Positions 35,460-43,681 of a DNA stretch of 64,000 nt are shown here, piece by piece. The translations under genes and the position numbers were made by a program. Location: positions 168,892 to 232,891 of the forward strand of contig JAILZT010000008.1 in assembly GCA_023512345.1 (NCBI GenBank), given 5' to 3'. The number at the start of each line of letters is the position of its first letter. The stretch's first letter is position 1. Below the pieces are notes generated by a model. That model made no database searches and was not told where the DNA came from. It saw only the letters and a program-made list of their open reading frames with translations. This DNA comes from Paenibacillus sp. (GTDB lineage Bacteria; Bacillota; Bacilli; Paenibacillales; Paenibacillaceae).

Positions 35460-36248
35460 TTACAATATATTATTATTGTTAATGTTGTTTCTGTTGGCTT
35501 TAACATGTTTAAGCTGGGCAACAATAATGACGCTAATGATCACCAGAAGGAACCACGAACTGATTTTACTGAAACTAACCAATTGCCAGGCCTGGTACTG
35601 GTCAGGATATTTCCAAGCATTAAAGAATGTAGCTATATTTTCGGCTAACCAAATGAAAAAACCTACTATGAAAAAAGCCAGTGTCAAGGGCATTCGATAG
35701 GTGGTGGTCCGTACCCGATAGATGATCCATGTTTTCCAAAAGACAATGAGTACAAGCCCCGTCAGCCACCAACGAAAATCAGGAATGAAATGATGTGTGA
35801 AAAAGTTCAGATAGATAGCTCCTCCTAGTAATCCCGCAGAAGTAAGCCCCGGCCAGCCGGTCATATCCATTTTCAGTCTGCGCCATACTTGGCACATATA
35901 ACTCGCAACACTTGCGTACATAAATCCGCTATAGAGCGGTACACCGAATAACTTCGTAAGCCCGGGCTCAGGGTATGACCACGATCCCATACTTACCTTA
36001 TAAATTTCCAGTAGCAAACCAATAACATGAAATACACAGATGACTTTAATTTCATCCCGTGTCTCAAGTTCGCTCCGGAACATGAAGTACTGCACAGCAA
36101 GCAATATTAAGAGAATGGCATCATAACGGTGAACGAATGGCACCTCTATAACCCCAGAAAGAGCCAAGGTCCCAAAGATCGCCACAGGAAATATGCAGCT
36201 CATCGCCTGATGATAGCCAAAATGCAGTAGTTGTGTTATTGGTTTCAT
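35460..36248 (-). CDS. yoaT: DUF817 membrane protein (YoaT-like)
   Basis: A 262-residue integral membrane protein with about seven to eight hydrophobic segments, matching DUF817 (FRSELETRDEIKVICVFHVIGLLLEIYKVSMGSWSYPEPG and PLYSGFMYASVASYMCQVWRR). I start at the ATG at 36248, which has AAGGAGAT before it; the 49 codons upstream have no ribosome site and unusual Cys/Trp-rich content. The order yoaT-yoaS-yozG on one strand mirrors the B. subtilis yoa region. Function unknown. Confidence 0.85.
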   Translation of the reverse strand: MKPITQLLHFGYHQAMSCIFPVAIFGTLALSGVIEVPFVHRYDAILLILLAVQYFMFRSELETRDEIKVICVFHVIGLLLEIYKVSMGSWSYPEPGLTKLFGVPLYSGFMYASVASYMCQVWRRLKMDMTGWPGLTSAGLLGGAIYLNFFTHHFIPDFRWWLTGLVLIVFWKTWIIYRVRTTTYRMPLTLAFFIVGFFIWLAENIATFFNAWKYPDQYQAWQLVSFSKISSWFLLVIISVIIVAQLKHVKANRNNINNNNIL

Positions 36249-36421
36249 TAATCTTATCTCCTTGTTGGTAACTTTATCCAATACGTAACGACACGCCACT
36301 CCACTAAAATCTCCACTTTCCATCAACACCTGTTCTTGTACAATATCACAATTCCAAAACCAAGCTACACCCTTTTTTGACAGACATGAACACAATAAGA
36401 TACGTGGGGGGATGGAACCTT

Positions 36422-36505
36422 ATGAGAACTCATTCTAACCATAAATTAATATCGGCAGTTGCAACAGCTGTAGCAATTCCATATGTAAGCAGCATTCATA
36501 ATTGA
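36422..36505 (+). CDS. Possible 27-residue hydrophobic peptide
   Basis: ATG preceded by GGGGGGATGGA at a workable distance; the product is a short alanine/valine-rich peptide (ISAVATAVAIPYVSSIHN at its end) of the size of a small membrane peptide. There is no homology recognised and chance is not excluded. Confidence 0.2.
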   Translation: MRTHSNHKLISAVATAVAIPYVSSIHN

Positions 36506-36522
36506 TATTACCAATAAAAAAA

Positions 36523-36557
36523 GACCTGATCATCAAGAGATCCTTGATGATCAGGTC
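36523..36557 (-). terminator. Terminator of yuaF-floT operon
   Basis: A perfect 14-bp stem GACCTGATCATCAA/TTGATGATCAGGTC followed by seven Ts on the minus strand. Confidence 0.92.
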
Positions 36558-36573
36558 ACGACAAAATAACAAT

Positions 36574-37995
36574 TTACTGTTCCTTATCTCGGCCGAGCAG
36601 CCCGCTTAGAGCCTCTGTCACGTTCATACCGGTAAGCGTCTGTGTCAATTCAGGAATCTGGGCCATGATTTTGGCGATATCGCCGGTAATTTTGTTCACG
36701 CCGGATGAAGCTCCATCTTGGGAAATCACTGTTATCTTATCGACCTTGGCCAGTGGGGAAGCGATTTTCTCAGCCAACTCCGGCAGAACTTTCAAGAATT
36801 CCACGGTAAGCGCGGCTTGCGTAAACTGTTTGTACGCTTCAGCTTTCTTCTGTAGTGCCCCCGCTTCCGCCGCTCCGGCCAGTTGAACAATTTCCGCGTT
36901 GGCTTTCCCCATCGCCAGTTCTGCTTCCGCTGTTGCCAGACCGCGCTTGGTCATTGTGGCCGCCTCTGCTTCCGCCTCAAGAATTTTTCGCTGCTTGGCT
37001 GCTTCCGCTCTCATGATCGTAGCTTGGTTCTCCGCTTCGGCAGGCTTGATCACCGTTGCCTCCAGCTCCCTCTGTCTCAACTCAACTTCAATTTCTCGGA
37101 CGGTCCGGTTGGCCTCCGCTTCCATCTGCGTGATTTTGACCTGTTCAGTAACCAACGACTGCTTGATTTTATTCTGCTGCAATTCGTACGCGAGATCCGC
37201 CTGTGCTTTCTTCACTTCTGTTTCCAGCTTAAAGTCCGCCTGCTTAATGTTTAATTCCTTCTCGAACAAAGATTCCTTGGCGCGAGCGGCAGTTCCCGCT
37301 TCAATGGTAGCCTGATGCGCATTGGCTTTAGCAATGGAGGATTCTTTCTCCGCCTCGGCTTGCTTGATCTGAATGTCGCGTTCAGCTTCCGCCTTGGCGA
37401 TGCTGGCATCGCGGCGGATGCGCTCAATTTCCGGAACTCCCATATTGTCGATATACCCTTTGTCGTCAGTAATTTTCTTAATGGTGAAGCTGACCACTTC
37501 AAGCCCCATCTTGTCGAGGTCTTCCGAACAGGTTTCCCGCATCTTACTGTTTATTTCGTCAGGTGTCTTTAGAATGGATTCCACAGATAATTGTCCAATC
37601 AAGCCGCGCAAATGGCCTTCCACCGAATGCAGGATAATCGTCTCACGGTCTTCTTCCGCCCGGTCGATAAACTGCTCACTGGCAGTCAAAATAGCGGTAG
37701 GATCACTTTTAATCTTAATCTGGGCTACCGCTTCTAGGTTAAGCTTGATGCCTTGGCGGGAGAACATCGCCTGCGCCGGGATGACATCGAAGCTCATCAG
37801 CATCATGGAGATAGTCTTATTGTTCTGGAAGCCGGGGATGACGAACGTCCCGCCGCCCTGAACCACTCTTTTTCCGCCGAGGCCGTACACAATCATTGCC
37901 TGATTGGGCGGAACCTTTTTATAAGCGTTCACGATACTGAACAAAACCAGCAGGATAACAACAACAATGCCCGAGGTTAAATAAAGAATAACCAT
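36574..37995 (-). CDS. floT: Flotillin (FloT)
   Basis: A 473-residue flotillin that scaffolds functional membrane microdomains. One N-terminal membrane segment (about 3-22), a PHB/SPFH domain (about 30-200) and a long Ala/Glu-rich coiled coil (about 200-410) are followed by a C-terminal region with SPLAKVDKITVISQ. The ATG at 37995 has GGGGAG ten bases before it and begins directly at the membrane segment; a TTG six codons upstream is less likely. It lies 3 prime of the NfeD-like gene, the same pairing as B. subtilis yuaF-floT. Confidence 0.95.
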   Translation of the reverse strand: MVILYLTSGIVVVILLVLFSIVNAYKKVPPNQAMIVYGLGGKRVVQGGGTFVIPGFQNNKTISMMLMSFDVIPAQAMFSRQGIKLNLEAVAQIKIKSDPTAILTASEQFIDRAEEDRETIILHSVEGHLRGLIGQLSVESILKTPDEINSKMRETCSEDLDKMGLEVVSFTIKKITDDKGYIDNMGVPEIERIRRDASIAKAEAERDIQIKQAEAEKESSIAKANAHQATIEAGTAARAKESLFEKELNIKQADFKLETEVKKAQADLAYELQQNKIKQSLVTEQVKITQMEAEANRTVREIEVELRQRELEATVIKPAEAENQATIMRAEAAKQRKILEAEAEAATMTKRGLATAEAELAMGKANAEIVQLAGAAEAGALQKKAEAYKQFTQAALTVEFLKVLPELAEKIASPLAKVDKITVISQDGASSGVNKITGDIAKIMAQIPELTQTLTGMNVTEALSGLLGRDKEQ

Positions 37996-38016
37996 TAGTT
38001 CGACACTCCCCAATAT

Positions 38017-38550
38017 TTATAGTTGTTCAAATTCCCTCTCGAAGAGGGTCACTACCGCCATTCCTCTATCCACCTTCAAAATAATCACCCTGTCGCCCTT
38101 GACGAAGTGCTGACCGGTTTCTGCCCGCACTCCAATAGATCGAGTCGTTCCGTGCATCACATATTTCATTTCTCCAACTGCTCCATCCATTGCAGATATG
38201 CTGATGTACCCGAGTTGCCCAGTGGGATCATAATCTAATTCATTCATGCTACTGTCATAACGAGTCATCACCCGAGCCAGCACCCCATACATCAGACAGC
38301 CCAGCAGCAAGGCAACCACGGTGCTGATCAGCACCACTGCAAGCCTATTCATTCCACTGAACCGGGTAAGCACATAGCCAGTTCCGCCCCAGACCGTGAC
38401 AAACACCATCAGTGGGAGTATGGGTACAAAGCCCGGACCTCCAGCATCGCCGCCTAGGCCATGCCCATGAAATCCGCCACTGAGGAGGAGCAGAAACCCA
38501 ACCCAGAAGCACACGATAAATACAGTAACGATATCAACCCCACCTTTCAA
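38017..38550 (-). CDS. yuaF: NfeD-like membrane protein (YuaF type)
   Basis: A membrane partner of flotillin, up to 177 residues. Three membrane segments (about 8-26, 42-62, 68-92) precede a C-terminal OB-fold NfeD domain (about 110-177, with GQLGYISISAMDGAVGEMKY and VKGDRVIILKVDRGMAVV). The start is unresolved: TTG at 38550 is the outermost option but has no ribosome site, and AAAGGTGGGG instead sits five bases ahead of an in-frame ATC (38532). A c-di-AMP riboswitch and terminator lie upstream on the same strand. Confidence 0.85.
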   Translation of the reverse strand: MKGGVDIVTVFIVCFWVGFLLLLSGGFHGHGLGGDAGGPGFVPILPLMVFVTVWGGTGYVLTRFSGMNRLAVVLISTVVALLLGCLMYGVLARVMTRYDSSMNELDYDPTGQLGYISISAMDGAVGEMKYVMHGTTRSIGVRAETGQHFVKGDRVIILKVDRGMAVVTLFEREFEQL

Positions 38551-38642
38551 ACATTTTAGATACAGTGCCTCACACTCTTATTTACGTTGTTATAGGAATT
38601 GTACTCCTCATACAAACTACCATTCCTTCCCCCATGCGCAGC

Positions 38643-38679
38643 AAAAAGACCACAGAAGCAGCAAGGGCTCTCCGTGGTC
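38643..38679 (-). terminator. Intrinsic terminator of c-di-AMP riboswitch
   Basis: On the minus strand GACCACGGA pairs with TCTGTGGTC (one G-U) and TTTTTGC follows. It lies 26-62 bases past the aptamer and about 90 bases ahead of the yuaF-like gene. Confidence 0.85.
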
Positions 38680-38704
38680 GGTTAATCGATCATGGCGCTC
38701 ATCC

Positions 38705-38870
38705 TCTCTCTTCGAGGCTTACGGGGTTAGCTGACGGATTCGGGCAGCGAGATTGCCCTACCTTGCTAGAGCGCTTTTCAGGTCTCAGCAAGGATTCACC
38801 CCAAGTGAGCGGCAGCATCAGAGCGAAAGCCGCATTCACCATTGGTTCCCCCGTTCCCACTGTCGGAATT
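38705..38870 (-). ncRNA. ydaO-yuaA type c-di-AMP riboswitch upstream of yuaF-floT
   Basis: Minus-strand blocks in order: ACGGGGGAACCAAT (38854-38841) with GGTGAAT, GGGGTGAATCC, GGTAGGGCAA, CGCTGCCCGAATCCGTC and CAGCTAACCCCGTAAGCC (38733-38716). This matches the ydaO class closely. It is followed by an intrinsic terminator and then the yuaF-floT operon, so c-di-AMP would be expected to stop transcription of the flotillin genes. No other gene on this strand lies between. Confidence 0.92.
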
Positions 38871-39218
38871 CAGCCATTTGAGAACAGTTATATTACATTC
38901 GGTTGTTGAATTGAATCTTACGCTTGTGGACGTTTAATGTAAAACGCTACGGATGACAAAAAAAGCCAAAAATGCTATCCCTTCACGAATGAAAGCGTAC
39001 TCTTTGCTTTCGCTCTTAAGCGGCCGATGATTTACTCATATTTGCTCCGTTTCTCGAAGGCTGTCCCAATCGATCGCTTAATTCTCATAAGGCGCCAGTC
39101 TTCGATTTTCACTAGAATACGATACCATTGAAGTAGAGTTATCTCCTCCTTTGGAAAAGGATTTCATGCTAAGATAGGTTGAATGGGTAAATTTAGTAGA
39201 GGTAAAGGAGAATTATAG
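38871..39218. other. Gap between riboswitch and oligopeptide-binding gene
   Basis: This 348-bp stretch should hold the outward promoters for the riboswitch and for the gene at 39219. A GAAAGC/GCTTTC hairpin lies near 38990-39020. I recognise no gene and no strong promoter in it. Confidence 0.4.
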
Positions 39219-40817
39219 ATGAAGAAATTGCTTCATGTACTTTTGGCTTTGGGTCTGCTTTTGAGTATCAATATTACTGAAGGCAAGGAAGCTTCGGCAG
39301 CTGTAGCGAAGCAGGTTTTAAGAATTGGTGTGGATGCTATTCCTGCTGTGCTTGATCCTGCCCCAACTGTTGACGATACGGAATCTTCAGTCATTAAAGG
39401 TTTGTTCGAAGGCTTAGTCCGTCTAAATGAATCTGGTCAAGCCGTACCGGGCATAGCTAAGTCTTGGAAAATATCCAACGATGGCAAAACGTACACCTTC
39501 ACCCTACGTTCCAGTGCCAAATGGAGTAACCAGCATCCTGTAAAGGCCTCGGATTTCGAATATGCTTGGAAACTGGCGTTGTCCCCAAAAGCTGCCAATG
39601 GACTGGCGTTCAAAATGTTTATGATTGCCGGGGCAGAGAGCTATCACAACGGCACGCAAAAGGACCCTTCAAAAGTAGGGATCAAGGCGCTGAACGACTA
39701 TACGCTTCAGGTGACTCTTACAGAGAAAAACTATACCTTCATTCAGTTGCTTGCGGAAAATATCTATCTTCCGGTTAATGCAACAGTGGTCAAAGCCAAT
39801 AAAAACTGGGCTAGAAGCACAAAGTCCGTTATAACAAACGGTCCATTCAAGCTGGCAGCATGGGACAATCATAAGGTCGTCTTAGCCAAGAATCCCAACT
39901 ATTACGCAGCTAAAGAGATTCAATTCTCCGAAGTTCAGTTTCTTGTTCCAGCTGCGGGACAGCCTTCGAATACAGCTGCATACTTGGACGACAAACTAGA
40001 CTGGATTAGCGGCGGGGAAACTACAGCTATTGATTATAGTCTCCTAAGTGCTGAAGTTTTTAATGAGAAATATGAATTGCCATACGCCGGACTCTATTAC
40101 TATCAATTTAACTTGAACAAAGCTCCTTTTAATAATATTAAAATTCGGAAAGCTTTAGCTATGGCCATTGATCGTGAGAGCTTGCCATATGGTACACCAG
40201 CCTATGGTAACGTTGCTCCGACTATTCATGGTGTTAAACAACCTTTTCGTTCGGAGATAGCGGATAGTGCTTATTTCAGTGAGGATTTTAAAATAGCCAA
40301 GAAGCTGCTCCAGGAGGGCTTACAAGAAGAAGGCTTGACGAAGCTGCCGAAGTTCAACATTATAGTGAATGAAGAGCAAAACCATGACTTAGTTGCCCAG
40401 TTCATAATTTCCGATTGGCAAGAAAATTTAGGAATTGAGGCAAATGTTGAGGTTCAGAGTTGGAATGAACTGTTGGATAACCGCTACAGTAAGAACTTTA
40501 CGGTGGCTAGAGCAGGATGGAGAGCGGACTATAATGATCCTGCCACTTTCTTAGAATATTTCACTTCATGGAGTGAGGACAATGATACCGGCTGGTACAA
40601 TAAGCAATATGACAGCTATATGAGACAAGCACGGCAACAACAAGCACCCGCTGAGCGGATGCAGCTTTATGCCAAAGCTGAAAAATTGCTTATGGATGAA
40701 ATGATCATCCTCCCACTTTACTATTATACGACTGATGTTCTAGCAAAACCGAATGTTAATAATGTGTATATAGACTTTGATGGTTCGATAGCTTTTACAA
40801 GAGGTTATCTTAAATAA
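39219..40817 (+). CDS. Oligopeptide-binding protein (SBP family 5) without lipobox
   Basis: A 532-residue family 5 solute-binding protein of OppA/DppE type. It has a signal peptide 1-28 ending EASA-A, then the family pattern LRIGVDAIPAVLDPA ... VIKGLFEGLVRLNESGQAVPGIAKSW and WSNQHPVKASDFEYAWKLALSP. No cysteine follows the hydrophobic region, so it is not an obvious lipoprotein, which is unusual in a Gram-positive where such proteins need an anchor. No opp/dpp permease or ATPase genes adjoin. It may be a free secreted peptide or pheromone binder, or a stand-alone subunit. AAAGGAG precedes the ATG. Confidence 0.9.
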   Translation: MKKLLHVLLALGLLLSINITEGKEASAAVAKQVLRIGVDAIPAVLDPAPTVDDTESSVIKGLFEGLVRLNESGQAVPGIAKSWKISNDGKTYTFTLRSSAKWSNQHPVKASDFEYAWKLALSPKAANGLAFKMFMIAGAESYHNGTQKDPSKVGIKALNDYTLQVTLTEKNYTFIQLLAENIYLPVNATVVKANKNWARSTKSVITNGPFKLAAWDNHKVVLAKNPNYYAAKEIQFSEVQFLVPAAGQPSNTAAYLDDKLDWISGGETTAIDYSLLSAEVFNEKYELPYAGLYYYQFNLNKAPFNNIKIRKALAMAIDRESLPYGTPAYGNVAPTIHGVKQPFRSEIADSAYFSEDFKIAKKLLQEGLQEEGLTKLPKFNIIVNEEQNHDLVAQFIISDWQENLGIEANVEVQSWNELLDNRYSKNFTVARAGWRADYNDPATFLEYFTSWSEDNDTGWYNKQYDSYMRQARQQQAPAERMQLYAKAEKLLMDEMIILPLYYYTTDVLAKPNVNNVYIDFDGSIAFTRGYLK

Positions 40818-40859
40818 TTACGGATCCGCTTACTCTTTTACATATCCTTAGGAGAACTC

Positions 40860-40895
40860 AAAAGGCGCCAGCAGAATTTCCTGCTGACGCCTTTT
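40860..40895. terminator. Terminator of peptide-binding protein gene
   Basis: AAAAGGCGCCAGCAG pairs with CTGCTGACGCCTTTT (one mismatch) around AATTTC. Confidence 0.85.
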
Positions 40896-40987
40896 ACGTG
40901 TGAGTAACGGTTATAAATGGGATTTCTTTAGAATTCCCCCACCTAATTCCTGGAGAATTTTATTATTCTCTCCACTGTCATATGTTC

Positions 40988-41758
40988 TTAATTAAATTTC
41001 CAGCAGCTTAAGCTTAAGTTACCGTATTGGTAGCTGCGGTGAAGAAGTTTCGCTTCGCGATCGGAGTCTCCCGTTCCCATGGCAAGAAGCAGTGGAATGA
41101 AGTGTTCACTCGTAGGGACAGCCTCCCCTGCATAGGGAGCAAGCTCGCTGTAATGAAACAGAGCTTCGGTATCCCATGACTCCAGCTTACTTTGAATCCA
41201 GTTGTCGAATTGTTCAGCCCACCCGTCAATCTCCTCGGACCGCCAATTCAATTTCCTTAAATTATGAACGGTACCTCCGCTTCCAACAATAAGTACATCC
41301 TGCTCACGAAGCTCCGCCAATGCCTTGCCGATTTGATACTGCTGCTCATTAGACAAATAACGATTTACGGATAGTGCTACGACCGGGATATCTGCATCCG
41401 GATATAGCAGTTTTAGAACAGCCCATGCCCCGTGGTCTAAGCCTCTTTTCTCATTCCGAACGTTCTCAACACCATACTTCGTAAACAAGGTTTGAATCTG
41501 CTCCGCCAGTGCCCGGTCACTTTGCGCCGGATAAGTCATCTGGTACAGCTCGTCCTGGAACCCGCCAAAATCATAAATGGTTTCGTACGTTGCTGCGGCG
41601 CCAACCGACTGTACCGATTCCTCCCAATGAGCGGAGAAGAGGACTATCGCTTTCGGTCTTGGTGTGTGGTCTTTAAATTCTTTTAGCAGCTTGGTATATT
41701 CATTATCCTCAAGCACGAGTGATGGTGCACCATGTGCGAAAAAATAGGATGGCATCAT
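40988..41758 (-). CDS. Class III extradiol dioxygenase family protein (LigB/DODA type)
   Basis: A 256-residue LigB-superfamily enzyme. Candidate metal ligands are the histidines in FAHGAPSL (His9), LFSAHWE, GLDHGAW and SEHFIPLL. Members open catechol-type rings, as in DOPA 4,5-dioxygenase. It is the last gene of a dioxygenase-esterase-DoxX operon, which suggests quinone or aromatic detoxification. AAGGGGTGA precedes the first ATG; the second ATG (codon 2) is also possible. Confidence 0.88.
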   Translation of the reverse strand: MMPSYFFAHGAPSLVLEDNEYTKLLKEFKDHTPRPKAIVLFSAHWEESVQSVGAAATYETIYDFGGFQDELYQMTYPAQSDRALAEQIQTLFTKYGVENVRNEKRGLDHGAWAVLKLLYPDADIPVVALSVNRYLSNEQQYQIGKALAELREQDVLIVGSGGTVHNLRKLNWRSEEIDGWAEQFDNWIQSKLESWDTEALFHYSELAPYAGEAVPTSEHFIPLLLAMGTGDSDREAKLLHRSYQYGNLSLSCWKFN

Positions 41759-41775
41759 ATGTTATCACCCCTTAA

Positions 41776-42432
41776 TTATATTGGATTCGGTTCGGTATCC
41801 TGCTTAATCCACTTCAAAAAATCAACCTGGTTCACTTCAGATACGCCATGATCGGTCGGATATAATTTGAAAGTTAAGTGCTCCGTATAGTCTTTTAGAT
41901 AGGCAGCTGTCTCGTGCCCGATACGGACCGGGAACACAGAATCGTATTCCCCATGCGAGGCAAATACGGAGACGTCCTTTATACTCCGAAGAGAATACTC
42001 CGTTTTCACAAAGTCAGGAATATATCCGTTCAACGCTATAATTCCCTTTAATTGTTCTCCCATGGTAAGCGCAAGCGTCACGGACAAGATTGCACCTTGG
42101 CTAAAACCAAGTAAATAACGTTTGTCTGGATTAATCGGATACTTCTCCGTCGCATAATGAATGAAAGATTCGATATCTTTAACGGCTTGGTCAAACATCT
42201 CCCGAATAGGGTTTCCCAGGCTTTTTAAATCGTAATACTGGTACCCCGCACCAAGCGGCAAATTACCACGAACCCCAATAATGATGAAGTCTTCAGCCAA
42301 TGGAGCGACCAGACCGAACATATCTCTTTCATTCGACCCCTTGCCGTGAAAGGTAAAAATCGTCGGATATTTCTTTCCTTGCTCCAGATTAACCGGTAAG
42401 TGAACGTCATATTGATAAGTGGGATTCACCAT
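41776..42432 (-). CDS. Alpha/beta hydrolase, phospholipase/carboxylesterase type (MhqD-like)
   Basis: A 218-residue alpha/beta hydrolase. The nucleophile elbow is GFSQG, the acid probably Asp in HGEYDSVFPV and the base His in TDHGVS. The product resembles MhqD, a carboxylesterase of the B. subtilis hydroquinone resistance genes. The ATG at 42432 has GGAGG five bases ahead; an ATG four codons earlier contains that site. Cytosolic, co-transcribed with DoxX (8 or so bases from the operon neighbour). Confidence 0.88.
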   Translation of the reverse strand: MVNPTYQYDVHLPVNLEQGKKYPTIFTFHGKGSNERDMFGLVAPLAEDFIIIGVRGNLPLGAGYQYYDLKSLGNPIREMFDQAVKDIESFIHYATEKYPINPDKRYLLGFSQGAILSVTLALTMGEQLKGIIALNGYIPDFVKTEYSLRSIKDVSVFASHGEYDSVFPVRIGHETAAYLKDYTEHLTFKLYPTDHGVSEVNQVDFLKWIKQDTEPNPI

Positions 42433-42452
42433 AGTATCCTCCATGCTGTAAG

Positions 42453-42857
42453 TTATCTACTGCGCTTACTCATAATAAAATGGTCAACAGATAGCGGTGT
42501 TCGATCGGCAACAACCAGATACAACGAGATCAATATCAATACAAGGTCTAGCTCATAACCAGCCATCTGACCATTACCGAGTAGTCCCACTGATAATTTG
42601 GCCGTAATAATAGCACCGGCGAGCACAATCACAAGCAAACCCGATACATAACGAGTAAACAGACCCAGGATAAGCATAATACCTCCGACAAGTTCAATCA
42701 CCGCAACAACATAAGCCAAAAATCCCGGAATACCCAATGAACTAAACCACGCTTCTACATTGCCAAGCCCCATCTGAAACTTGTCTACACCATGAAATAC
42801 AAATATGATGCCCAGCACCACACGCATAATAATCGAAACAACAGTTGTTCTATTCAT
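42453..42857 (-). CDS. DoxX family membrane protein
   Basis: A 134-residue DoxX protein with four membrane segments (about 6-28, 45-66, 72-92, 100-120) and the family start RVVLGIIFVFHGVDKFQMGLG. Relatives such as MhqP/YodB-controlled proteins respond to quinones and thiol stress. First gene of the operon, divergent from an XRE-cupin regulator. Confidence 0.9.
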   Translation of the reverse strand: MNRTTVVSIIMRVVLGIIFVFHGVDKFQMGLGNVEAWFSSLGIPGFLAYVVAVIELVGGIMLILGLFTRYVSGLLVIVLAGAIITAKLSVGLLGNGQMAGYELDLVLILISLYLVVADRTPLSVDHFIMSKRSR

Positions 42858-42927
42858 TCGTTTCTCTCCTCCAAAATATTAGTAATAGGAATATAAATTC
42901 TATATATGTAATTTAACGCGAATCACA

Positions 42928-42955
42928 TTGACTTGTCAACACAAAAATTGATAAT
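42928..42955 (+). promoter_or_regulatory. Promoter of XRE-cupin regulator gene
   Basis: TTGACT (42928-42933) and GATAAT (42950-42955), 16 bases apart. TTGACTTGTCAA, a short palindrome, overlaps the -35 and could be an operator for the divergent pair. Confidence 0.55.
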
Positions 42956-43000
42956 ATAAAATTAAGTTTTGTATTACAAATATTCCGGAGGTGTGATCAG

Positions 43001-43552
43001 ATGGATATTGGCTCTACTATACGAGCGATCCGGAAGCGAAAAAATATTACTATCGCTCAGATATGCGAAATGACCGACCTATCCCAAGGCTTTATGAGTC
43101 AGGTTGAAACAAATAAGACCTCTCCGTCCATATCAACGCTGGAAAACATAGCTCACGCCCTAAAAGTACCGCTAGCCTATTTGCTTTTAAAAAAAGAAGA
43201 GCGAATGCGAATTGTCCGAAAAGACGAACGGACGATCACAACTAGCGGTTCAGAACATCTAAAAGTGGAACATTTGAGCTTTACAAAGAACGTACGGATG
43301 ATGATCATAGAGTTTCCTCCGGGTGCGTCAACCGGAGATGCCCCCCATGCGCATGAGGGTGAGGAGGTACATGTGGTCATAAAAGGGAGAATATACGCGG
43401 AACAAGGGGAAGACGGGGCTGAATTTGGTGAAGGTGATTCCTTTAGCTGGAATGCTTGTACACCCCATTTGGTAAGAAATATTGGTGAAGATACGGCAAT
43501 TGTACTAATCTCCATCTATTCAGAGAACGAGAACGAACAGAACCTCATCTAA
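43001..43552 (+). CDS. XRE-family regulator with cupin domain
   Basis: A 183-residue regulator: XRE helix-turn-helix (about 6-62, ITIAQICEMTDLSQGFMSQVETNKTSPSISTLENIAHAL) and a C-terminal cupin (about 108-178; PHAHEGEEVHVVIKGRIY, WNACTPHLVRN). GGAGGTG precedes the ATG. The cupin would sense a small ligand. Divergent from the DoxX-esterase-dioxygenase operon across 143 bp, so control of that operon is likely. Confidence 0.92.
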   Translation: MDIGSTIRAIRKRKNITIAQICEMTDLSQGFMSQVETNKTSPSISTLENIAHALKVPLAYLLLKKEERMRIVRKDERTITTSGSEHLKVEHLSFTKNVRMMIIEFPPGASTGDAPHAHEGEEVHVVIKGRIYAEQGEDGAEFGEGDSFSWNACTPHLVRNIGEDTAIVLISIYSENENEQNLI

Positions 43553-43555
43553 GAC

Positions 43556-43598
43556 AAAAGCCCACAATTGAGCCAGATCGGCCGAGTGTGGGCTTTTC
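43556..43598 (+). terminator. Terminator of XRE-cupin gene
   Basis: AAAAGCCCACA pairs with TGTGGGCTTTT. Confidence 0.75.
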
Positions 43599-43620
43599 AA
43601 TACCTTCTAAAATCTAAAAA

Positions 43621-43658
43621 AGTCCTGATACATCAAGGTTTTCTTGATCATCAGGACT
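43621..43658 (-). terminator. Terminator of rRNA methyltransferase gene
   Basis: AGTCCTGAT-CATCAAG pairs with CTTGAT-ATCAGGACT, followed by TTTTTTAG on the minus strand. Confidence 0.85.
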
Positions 43659-43681
43659 TACTCACAAACACACAGGAATTA

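Larger units (their letters stand above)
36249..36573. other. Gap between yoaT-like and floT genes
   Basis: This 325-bp stretch holds the yoaT ribosome site, a TTGACA at 36377-36382 without a well spaced -10, one very short reading frame (36422-36505, listed apart) and the floT terminator. Nothing else was recognised. Confidence 0.5.

Noticed and set aside
38565..38909. 114-codon reading frame on the + strand
   Set aside because: It runs antisense through the c-di-AMP riboswitch and its terminator; the sequence is fully explained by RNA structure.
38990..39030. Hairpin GAAAGC/GCTTTC as a further riboswitch or terminator
   Set aside because: Short stem without T-run or conserved aptamer blocks.
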